The position numbers were made by a program, and so were the translations under genes. A stretch of 64,000 bases of DNA from Isoperla grammatica (lineage: Eukaryota; Arthropoda; Insecta; Plecoptera; Perlodidae): the NCBI GenBank assembly GCA_945910005.1, contig OX246741.1, positions 33,871,385-33,935,384 on the forward strand, given 5' to 3'. The notes below the pieces were generated by a model, which saw only the letters and a list, made by a program, of their open reading frames with translations, had not been told where the DNA came from and did not search any database. Positions 37,101 through 49,100 of this stretch are shown here, one piece after another; position 1 is the first letter of the stretch, and the number at the start of each line of letters is the position of its first letter.

Positions 37101-40100
37101 ATTATACAAATAGTAACAAATTTTGAATCAGACTTACAATTTGAACACACTACAACTTGTTTTGATAGTTTGTTTATTTTCCTGAGTTGGATATGCAATT
37201 CATTTAGAATTTCAAATGTTGTCACAAAACATTTTCATTCATTAGATTTCATTTTTATTTTTTACTAACATTTTGCAATTGTAGAGTTAAACCACATTTC
37301 GATGCAATTGAAAAGTATTAACCAAATCTTTGTTTCTCAAGCTATATATTTTCATTTTTAAACAATGCAGAGTTTATCCTTAGAACACTTTGCAAATTCT
37401 TGTGTTCGTACAATGTTCAGACCAAGAAGAGATTGAAATAACATGATCTATCCTCATTTTGCGGACAGCACTGATTTCGGATTCTAAGTTGAGAGGAATG
37501 ATTTTGATTTCAATCTCTTTTTATCAGATTAATTATATACTTTAACTTTGCCTGTCAAGGTCACCAATGGTTCTCCAAGACAACCATCATCTAATAACAT
37601 GCGCAGTGGAATGGTGGAACGCATTTGATGGGTTGTGCCCTTTGGCTGTGAACGGATCTGTATACAGCATAGATACAAACACTACAAACAATGAAGCCAG
37701 TATACCGATATGTTTCGAGCACGAATGTATATCCCTTGCTTTCGCCAAATATTAAGTACATTTTAAACTGAACCAGGCAACTTTCATTCGGGGAAATTAA
37801 AAATAGTTATACTAATAATGTTAAATTGTTAGGCAACTTCAGTAGTCCTACTAATGATTTCGAATGATACTTTACAACCTCAAAAGGTTCATAATATTAC
37901 AGTTGTTAGAAATTCTACATTAGTTACGACTATGAATACTCATCATACTGTTAGTTTTTAATTGAAAAAGGACAAGCCATGTTTATTACGACGCGATTTT
38001 CATTGGTGTACGATAGATTTACAGAAGAGTAGTAGTGGCATGAAATATAGACGGATAGTATCAGAAGGAAAGTTAACAAAGTGAGATAAAAGTAGTATAT
38101 TTTTAAATAAAAAAAGACAGAGACATGTGACCGCCATCAGGTCGTATAGATGGATGGATTACGCGTAATACTGGCTCCATTGCGTTGTACCACGGCCGTG
38201 CTGAATCCAGTGACGTCCAGGGTCGAAGGTGTGTGAGAAGGCTGAAGCGGAATCGGAAGTCATGACGTCATGTTGTTCGTTGATGTCTCGCAGATATTGG
38301 GCGTCACTGCGCAATCTCGTCATCTCACTGCTCAACTCCATGCGTTCCATCATCTCGTTGTTGTTCCTGTTGTTCTTGTTCATTCTGATCTTCGCGCTAC
38401 TCGGCATGCAACTGTTCGGGGGACAGTTCAACTTTCCTGAGGAGACGCCGCCGACAAACTTCAACACGTTTCCCATCGCGCTGCTCACAGTCTTCCAGGT
38501 AACACGCGCACACACACGCACATACACACTCACACGCACATTCTGATCTTTGCACTTCTCGACATGCAACTGTTCGGGGGACAGTTCAACTTTCCTGAGG
38601 AGACGCCGCCGACAAACTTCAACACGTTCCCCATCGCGCTGCTCACAGTCTTCCAGGTAACACGCGCACACACACGCACATACACACACGCACACGCACA
38701 TTCTGATCTTTGCACTACTCGACATGCAACTGTTCGGGGGACAGTTCAACTTTCCTGAGGAGACGCCGCCGACAAACTTCAACACGTTCCCCATCGCGCT
38801 GCTCACAGTCTTCCAGGTAACACGCGCACACACACGCACATACACACTCACACGCACATTCTGATCTTTGCACTTCTCGACATGCAACTGTTCGGGGGAC
38901 AGTTCAACTTTCCTGAGGAGACGCCGCCGACAAACTTCACCACGTTCCCCATCGCGCTGCTCACAGTCTTCCAGGTAACACGCGCACACACACGCACATA
39001 CACACTCACACGCACATTCTGATCTTTGCACTTCTCGACATGCAACTGTTCGGGGGACAGTTCAACTTTCCTGAGGAGACGCCGCCGACAAACTTCAACA
39101 CGTTCCCCATCGCGCTGCTCACAGTCTTCCAGGTAACACGCGCACACACACGCACATACACACTCACACGCACATTCTGATCTTTGCACTTCTCGACATG
39201 CAACTGTTCGGGGGACAGTTCAACTTTCCTGAGGAGACGCCGCCGACAAACTTCAACACGTTCCCCATCGCGCTGCTCACAGTCTTCCAGGTAACACGCG
39301 CACACACACGCACATACACACTCACACGCACATTCTGATCTTTGCACTTCTCGACATGCAACTGTTCGGGGGACAGTTCAACTTTCCTGAGGAGACGCCG
39401 CCGACAAACTTCAACACGTTCCCCATCGCGCTGCTCACAGTCTTCCAGGTAACACGCGCACACACACGCACATACACACTCACACGCACATTCTGATCTT
39501 TGCACTTCTCGACATGCAACTGTTCGGGGGACAGTTCAACTTTCCTGAGGAGACGCCGCCGACAAACTTCAACACGTTCCCCATCGCGCTGCTCACAGTC
39601 TTCCAGGTAACACGCGCACACACACACATACACAGGCACATAAACACACGTACACAAAAATATAGCAACTAACGTACGTGACATAAACTAACTAACACTT
39701 GACACCCTACAACACACACACATGCGCATATACAAGTGTACAACTCAATGACATACTAACATACACACTGCAAACTTCTATACTCGCATTTAGACTTACA
39801 TAACATCAAGTCGAGTGAGTGAACACGATGGCTGTATCGTACAGGAAGGTATGTATCAATTAGGCATTATTGTAGTAATAGGTCACCATTAATGCAAATC
39901 ACACAAATCTATAAGGAGAAGTGTTCTTAAGATAATATATTTTCAAAGTTTTAACAACTACAATAGAACCTTGTTCTGCCGGATATATAGCCTAAATTAC
40001 ACATAATCATGGTACTTTTGTGTTATATTAAAAGAAAGAATGGATCAGATTTGTATTGAAAACTTTGCTCTTATTCTAATTCATAGAAATAGCGGCGAGA

Positions 40101-43100
40101 TAAATGCTTTTAAAACAAAAATTTAAATGTAATAATTAATGTAATGTGCATAAATAAAACAAAATTAGACAACACAATGAACTTTACTTTAACGATCGTG
40201 AATGTAACTATTATCCACTATAAATAATGATTTGTTTCGTAAAAATTTAGTGTCAAAATGTTATAATTGCTCTTTTTTCTACTCCAAATTATTATTTACA
40301 ACACCAAATGGCCGGTGTTTGGAATAGCGAGTGACTCTACTGTATGACACGTGTGCCCTGTCTAGATCCTAACGGGTGAGGATTGGAACGAAGTGATGTA
40401 CCAGGGTATCCGATCCCAGAACAACCACAGCTGCCGCATGATCTACTCGCTGTACTTCATCGTACTCATGCTGTTCGGTAACTACACCTTGCTGAACGTG
40501 TTCTTGGCCATCGCTGTCGACAACTTGGCGAACGCGCAGGAGCTCACGGCGGCTGAGGAGGAGCAAGAGGAGGAAGACAAAGAGGTCAGGATACGTCGAA
40601 GATATACCTTGCTCAGCTAGAGGCACGGCTTAAATATGTGATGTTTCAAAAAGCGGTCCAAATAAGTTTCATCGCTCAAAATATATTTATTTATTATATA
40701 CAACGTTCTTCAGAGGTTTCCTACACAATATACGTATAACGCATATTTATCGTTAAATAAACATTCATTAGGTATATATATCGTTCAAAATAAGATTCTT
40801 CGCTATTTAAATCTTTCTAAAAATCTGCCTTATATACTACACTATATACTTAAAAAATACATTTCTTATGTACCAATACGTAGTTTAAAGACTTTTTTAT
40901 GTATGACACCATTAAAACACTTTCATATAGGATATAACCATTGAAAATAACAAATAATTAACACTATCGTCTGAACCGATCTGTTGACATGGAACCGAAT
41001 GATAATAGTTTAGCTCTTTGGTGGAGGTGCCGAGGTTAGCAAAGATATTATTGGAACAGGTAGTAAGTCTGGACGGCGCATGATCCATGCAGAGTACTTG
41101 TTGTTTGAAGGCCACCATTTTGTTGGCAAGCATAGTATTTTATATGGCAGTTTCGTGACTATGTGATTCATTTAGCGTCAATTGTGATCATTGGATCCTA
41201 AACAAAAAGAAAGGTGATTTTGTTTCAGAAGTTTCATTAAATATCATGAACATTAACACAGTAAACTATAAAGATTTAAATCTGTGATTTGTAACCGAAT
41301 TGTAAAAAAACTGCTTTCTTTACTGTAAAAATGGCGTCAGCCTCCATTGTAAAGATGTTTGTTTAATAATGGGTATTGTGTTATATTACAGAAACAACAA
41401 CAAGAGCTGGAAAAGGAGATGGAAGCTTTACAAGCCGCGGCGGATGGAACGGCGCCCAAGGTGGAGATATGTCCTCCGTCCCCTGGGCAAACATTGTAAG
41501 ACACCATCATACTTCTACCTCCATACTTCTACCATCATACTAAACAATATACTTTATCCTAGATCCAACGTGGAGATATGTCCTCAGTCCCCTGGGCAAA
41601 CATTGTAAGACATCATCATACTTCCACCTTCATACTTCTACCATCATACTAAACAATATACTTTATCCTAGATCCAACGTGGAGATATGTCCTCCATCTT
41701 CTGGGCAAACATTGTAAGACACCATCATACTTCTACCTTCATACTTCTACCATCATACTAAACAATATAAGATCCAACGTGGAGATATGTCCTCCGTCTC
41801 TTGGGCAAACATTGTAAGACACCATCATACTTCTACCTTCATACTTCTACCATCATACTAAACAATATACTTTATCCTAGATCCAACGTGGAGATATGTC
41901 CTCCATCCTCTGGGCAAACATTGTAAGACACCATCAAACTTCTACCTTCATACTTCTACCATCATACTAAACAATATAAGATCCAACGTGGAGATATGTC
42001 CTCCGTCTCTTGGGCAAACATTGTAAGACACCATCATACTTCTACCTTCATACTTCTACCATCATACTAAACAATAGACTTTATCCTAGATACAACGTGG
42101 AGATATGTCCTCCGTCCTCTGGGCAAACATTGTAAGACACCATAAAACTTCTACCTTCATACTTCTACCATCATACTAAACAATATACTTTATCGTAGAT
42201 TCAAGGTGAAGATATGTCCTCCATCCCCTGGGCAAACATTGTAAGACACCATCATACTTCTACAATCATACTAAAGAATATACTTTTTCCTAGATCCAAC
42301 GTGGAGATATGTCCTCCGTCCCTTGGGCAAACATTGTAAGACACCATCATACTTCTACCTTCATACTTCTACCGTCATACTAACCAATATACTTTATCCT
42401 AGATCCAACGTGGAAAAATGTCCTCCATTCTCTGGGAAAAGATTGTATAAGATCACATCATACTTATATCGTCATTCACCACCATCATACAATATAACAT
42501 ACTTTATCCTAGATCATTGGTGTCGATATGTCCTGCATCCCCTGGGCAAACATTGTAAGATCACATCATACTTCTACATCATACTTATCAAACTTCTACC
42601 ATCATTATAATTATAGGTTAATTAACACGTCGGCAACCAGGCAGACTCAAAGAATGGCTTATTCTCCGCTCTCGTTGTAAACGTCCACTTTGTCATAGGA
42701 ATCTCACTATAACTCGTTAAATTTCGATTAGCCAGAAATCGGGGATACAAACAAACATGGTTACAAACAACAGTAATAAAACGAAACCTCAAATAAGTGT
42801 AAAAACATTATCAAGCAAATACATTTTATTAGGGTTTAAAATTATACGGAGTTTTGAATTAAGTGTAAATAAATATATGAATGTGCTCGTTTTAACATGT
42901 CTCGTGTGTTTCTATTTCAGTAGCTCAAAAAGCAAAAAGAAAGAAGAAAAGAAAGTTGAAGAAGAAGAAGAAACGGGACCAAAGCCGATGCTACCGTACT
43001 CCTGCATGTTCATTTTCTCTACCACTAATCCGTAAGTTATAACTAAAGTGTCACCTCTTCTCTCAAATATGGCGTATACGATCATATAAGAACACTTTGC

Positions 43101-46100
43101 TACGGCAAACAAAACACGAACATCTGTTAACACATTGGAGGAAATAGTGTCAATATTCTGTGAATCATGTGTCTTGTTTGAATACCATCCCATGTGAATT
43201 AAACTAATACTGGTACTCGGTTATAGTTTTAATGAGTGAGTGTTCTTCTGTTTCAATGTGGTCTAGATTACCATTGATTATTTTAATGATGAAGAATGAA
43301 ATAATGATGTTTGCAATGTAATTATATTTGAATGTTTTTACATATTGTACATAACCTGAAACATAATATGTAGGGTATGAGGTTAGTTGAAGCTCATTAT
43401 TGTGGTATGGATTTTTACTGTCGTCCGTCAGTAATCATATTTATAAAACCAGACATAAGTTCAGACAAAAAATATTTCACCCACTTAGTTCACAACTTTG
43501 TTCAATCAGGACTAGACTTTTTAATCTCAACGGTTGAATACCTAATAAATAATATTTTTACAACGTCCACAACAACTGATTTTTAGTGGGAGACAGAAGG
43601 CAATTCATTATTTAATAATTTGCATTCAAATTGAGTCAAAAGATTTTAAACGGTTGAGGCTTCTTTGAAGTGCAATGGGGCCCCCTTGTACCGCATGTTA
43701 CTAACCGCGTTGTGTGCTGACTTACGTTGTAGGGTGCGACGGGGAGCCCATTACGTCGTCAACATGAAGTACTTTGACTTCTTCATCATGGTTATCATCA
43801 GTCTGAGCAGCATAGCTCTCGCAGCAGAGGACCCGGTGCAAGAAAACTCCCCTAGGAACGATATCCTAGAGTACTTCGACTATGCCTTCACGTGTGTCTT
43901 CACCATAGAGATGATTCTCAAGGTAATGTACCCCCCTCCACACCCCCGTTACCCCCTCATCCCCCCCACACACACTCAGGACCCGGTGCAAGAAAACTCC
44001 CCTAGGAACGATATCCTAGAGTACTTCGACTATGCCTTCACGTGTGTCTTCACCATAGAGATGATTCTCAAGGTAATGTACCCCCCTCCACACCCCCGTT
44101 ACCCCCTCATCCCCCCCACACACACTCAGGACCCGGTGCAAGAAAACTTCCCTAGGAACGATATCCTAGAGTACTTCGACTATGCCTTCACGTGTGTCTT
44201 CACCATAGAGATGATTCTCAAGGTAATGTACCCCCCTCCACACCCCCGTTACCCCCTCATCCCCCCCACACACACACTCAGGACCCGGTGCAAGAAAACT
44301 CCCCTAGGAACGATATCCTAGAGTACTTCGACTATGCCTTCACGTGTGTCTTCACCATAGAGATGATTCTCAAGGTAATGTACCCCCCTCCACACCCCCG
44401 TTACCCCCTCATCCCCCCCACACACACTCAGGACCCGGTGCAAGAAAACTTCCCTAGGAACGATATCCTAGAGTACTTCGACTATGCCTTCACGTGTGTC
44501 TTCACCATAGAGATGATTCTCAAGGTAATGTACCCCCCTCCACACCCCCGTTACCCCCTCATCCCCCCCCCACACACACTCAGGACCCGGTGCAAGAAAA
44601 CTCCTCTAGGAACGATATCCTAGAGTACTTCGACTATGCCTTTACGTGTGTCTTCACCATAGAGATGATTCTCAAGGTAATGTACCCCCCTCCACACCCC
44701 CGTTACCCCCTCATCCCCCCCACACACACTCAGGACCCGGTGCAAGAAAACTCCCCTAGGAACGATATCCTAGAGTACTTCGACTATGCCTTCACGTGTG
44801 TCTTCACCATAGAGATGATTCTCAAGGTAATGTACCCCCCTCCACACCCCCGTTACCCCCTCATCCCCCCCACACACACACTCAGGACCCGGTGCAAGAA
44901 AACTCGCCTAGGAACGATATCCTAGAGTACTTCGACTATGCCTTCACGTGTGTCTTCACCATAGAGATGATTCTCAAGGTAATGTACCCCCCTCCACACC
45001 CCCGTTACCCCCTCATCCCCCCCACACACACTCAAGACCCGGTGCAAGAAAACTCCCCTAGGAACGATATCCTAGAGTACTTCGACTATGCCTTTACGTG
45101 TGTCTTCACCATAGAGATGATTCTCAAGGTAATGTACCCCCCTCCACACCCCCGTTACCCCCTCATCCCCCCCACACACACACTCAGGACCCGGTGCAAG
45201 AAAACTCCTCTAGGAACGATATCCTAGAGTACTTCGACTATGCCTTCACGTGTGTCTTCACCATAGAGATGATTCTCAAGGTAATGTACCCCCCTCCACA
45301 CCCCCGTTACCCCCTCATCCCCCCCCCACACACACTCAGGACCCGGTGCAAGAAAACTCGCCTAGGAACGATATCCTAGAGTACTTCGACTATGCCTTCA
45401 CGTGTGTCTTCACCATAGAGATGATTCTCAAGGTAATGTACCCCCCTCCACATCCCCGTTACCCCCCTCATCCCCCCCACACACACTCAGGACCCGGTGC
45501 AAGAAAACTTCCCTAGGAACGATATCCTAGAGTACTTCGACTATGCCTTCACGTGTGTCTTCACCATAGAGATGATTCTCAAGGTAATGTACCCCCCTCC
45601 ACACCCCCGTTACCCCCCTCATCCCCCCCCCACACACACTCAGGACCCGGTGCAAGAAAACTCCTCTAGGAACGATATCCTAGAGTACTTCGACTATGCC
45701 TTTACGTGTGTCTTCACCATAGAGATGATTCTCAAGGTAATGTACCCCCCTCCACACCCCCGTTACCCCCTCATCCCCCCCCCACACACACTCAGGACCC
45801 GGTGCAAGAAAACTCCCCTAGGAACGATATCCTAGAGTACTTCGACTATGCCTTCACGTGTGTCTTCACCATAGAGATGATTCTCAAGGTAATGTACCCC
45901 CCTCCACACCCCCGTTACCCCCTCATCCCCCCCACACACACTCAGGACCCGGTGCAAGAAAACTCCCCTAGGAACGATATCCTAGAGTACTTCGACTATG
46001 CCTTCACGTATGTCTTCACCATAGAGATGATTCTCAAGGTAATGTACCCCCCTCCACACCCCCGTTACCCCCTCATCCCCCCCACACACACACTCAGGAC

Positions 46101-49100
46101 CCGGTGCAAGAAAACTCGCCTAGGAACGATATCCTAGAGTACTTCGACTATGCCTTCACGTGTGTCTTCACCATAGAGATGATTCTCAAGGTAATGTACC
46201 CCCCTCCACACCCCCGTTACCCCCTCATCCCCCCCCACACACACTCAAGACCCGGTGCAAGAAAACTCCCCTAGGAACGATATCCTAGAGTACTTCGACT
46301 ATGCCTTTACGTGTGTCTTCACCATAGAGATGATTCTCAAGGTAATGTACCCCCCTCCACACCCCCGTTACCCCCTCATCCCCCCCACACACACTCAGGA
46401 CCCGGTGCAAGAAAACTCCTCTAGGAACGATATCCTAGAGTACTTCGACTATGCCTTTACGTGTGTCTTCACCATAGAGATGATTCTCAAGGTAATGTAC
46501 CCCCCTCCACACCCCCGTTACCCCCTCATCCCCCCCACACACACTCAGGACCCGGTGCAAGAAAACTCCCCTAGGAACGATATCCTAGAGTACTTCGACT
46601 ATGCCTTCACGTGTGTCTTCACCATAGAGATGATTCTCAAGGTAATGTACCCCCCTCCACACCCCCGTTACCCCCTCATCCCCCCCACACACACTCAGGA
46701 CCCGGTGCAAGAAAACTCCCCTAGGAACGATATCCTAGAGTACTTCGACTATGCCTTCACGTGTGTCTTCACCATAGAGATGATTCTCAAGGTAATGTAC
46801 CCCCCTCCACACCCCCGTTACCCCCTCATCCCCCCCACACACACTCAGGACCCGGTGCAAGAAAACTCCCCTAGGAACGATATCCTAGAGTACTTCGACT
46901 ATGCCTTCACGTGTGTCTTCACCATAGAGATGATTCTCAAGGTAATGTACCCCCCTCTACACCCCCGTTACCCCCTCATCCCCCCCACACACACTCAGGA
47001 CCCGGTGCAAGAAAACTCCCCTAGGAACGATATCCTAGAGTACTTCGACTATGCCTTCACGTGTGTCTTCACCATAGAGATGATTCTCAAGGTAATGTAC
47101 CCCCCTCCACACCCCCGTTACCCCCTCATCCCCCCCACACACACACTCAGGACCCGGTGCAAGAAAACTCCCCTAGGAACGATATCCTGGAGTACTTCGA
47201 CTATGCCTTCACGTGTGTCTTCACCATAGAGATGATTGTGAATTTAATGTAACCCCCTTTCTCCTCTCTACCCCCCCACCCCTCTAACACAGACGATCAC
47301 ATAGAAACCTGTACACAGGAGGACTAATTGCAATGATTAGTGTTATTATTGGAGATATAATGTGAAGAGGAGATTAAAGTGGTTTGGACATGTCAAAAGT
47401 ATGGAACGAACCAGGTTAGATACCAAGGAAGATATTTCAATTGGATCATGAAGGTAGGGAGTAAGAAGCAGACCACGACAGCGATCTTTTTGGAACAGAG
47501 AGGAGGAGACTGGATCGTGGTGCAAAGAGCGGAGTGGGAGCAAGAGACGAGCAACTGGAGAGAACGAGTTTAAAGTCGCTCCACAGCAACTTTGGGGCTG
47601 GTGACGTCACAGATGACTGATATGAGTGAGGTTTGGCCAACCAAATGTAAGTATTGGTGAAAGCCGCCCGCTGATTGGCTCGAACACGCCCATCTGTGAC
47701 GTCACCAGCCCCAAAGTTGCTGTAGAGCGACCTTTACATCCCGACTAAACGTAGAGATGGACGGGGCAATAGATAATAATGATAATGACTAATATCCGTC
47801 CAATACTTTATTAATTTATATTATAATATTCAGGCCTATTTGCTGCAAGAATTTCAAATCTACGCAGCGGTATCTTGCAATGTTACGTAACGTATAAAAC
47901 ATTATACAATACAGGAGTAATACACGGTTCACAGCATTGATTATGTGCATGCTTACATTGAGTAGTCAGTTGAACTGATCTGTATGTTGTGTCTGTTGCC
48001 AGATATTAGATCTTGGGATCATCCTGCACCCTGGGTCCTACCTGCGAGAGATCTGGAACATCATGGACGCAGTGGTCGTCATCTGCGCGGCGGTGTCCTT
48101 CGGGTTTAACATTAGGTAACGCATCCTCCATTCTGCATAATTCCATGTGTTAGACACAAATGTTGTGCATTCTTGCCATTTAATAATATTCTTCAGTGGG
48201 AACAGATTGATATTTTCTTCTGGGTTGTTTCGTCGTGTCGCTACAGAGTTTTCACTCGACGTTTCGCCACCCATGTTGGTGGCTTTTTCAAGACTGGTAC
48301 TTGTCGTGAAAGCCTCCAACAACTCAATATTCTTCAGTACTCATTTATGCCTCGGTACAATATGTCCCCGCTGCATTAAACTCAGAAACTTCCTCGGCTT
48401 CAACATACTCCGGTTACACCACATCTCGAGTACAATGTTGGGTAGGAACGGATTTTTTTAGTTCCGTTCCTAGGAACTAGTTCCTTTTTAAGGAACTAAG
48501 GAACGGTATAGTTCCTTTATTCCACCCAGGAACTGTGGAACGCCATAGTTCCAATTTTCTAGGAACTGTAACTTATTTTCATAAGTTCCTTTTATTTTTA
48601 CTTGACTGTACAAGCATGAAGGACGAAAGCGCCAAAACATAGTTTATACAAGATGACAGAAACGAGAAATCTAAAACAACTTTTTTTGTAATATTTCATT
48701 CTTTTTCTACCCATCCCAACCCTCCACCTGCTACGCCACCCCCGCGTGGGGTCTCCAATTAGTCGCACACCGGCACAAGTCGAAGACCCGAAACCGGTGA
48801 CTAATCCCAAATCGCTCGTGCGGAATAAGCGTGTCATGTCACTTATAAGTCTGACCAACCGTCCGACCCCTCCTACACAGGTGTGATTTTTAATACAACA
48901 TTCTCATTTTGATTCCTACAAATCTCAACCATATTTTAGGCGTTATTTGCGAACCCTTGACATTGAATGTAATTTAAAAAATGTAATTAAATTAATTAAT
49001 TATGGTTATTTATAATTAATATAACTTGTAATGCATTAAGAATTAAGAATATAAAATAACGTTTTACTTTTAGTCAATGTTCTTGGTGTAGGCCTAATAC

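Larger units (their letters stand above)
47241..48002 (+). other. cac: End of intron 18
   Basis: Contains a possible LINE tail relic (47355-47575) and the foldback at 47574-47731, then AT-rich sequence. The acceptor is TGTTGCCAG. Confidence 0.75.

Noticed and set aside
38159..39031. 290-codon minus-strand open frame
   Set aside because: It is antisense to exon 14 and its 158-bp copies. The protein repeats with the array and has no family resemblance.
46255..47229. 324-codon open frame as a separate proline-rich protein
   Set aside because: It is exon copies plus unspliced 57-nt spacers. It has no start context, and the spacers carry canonical splice sites.
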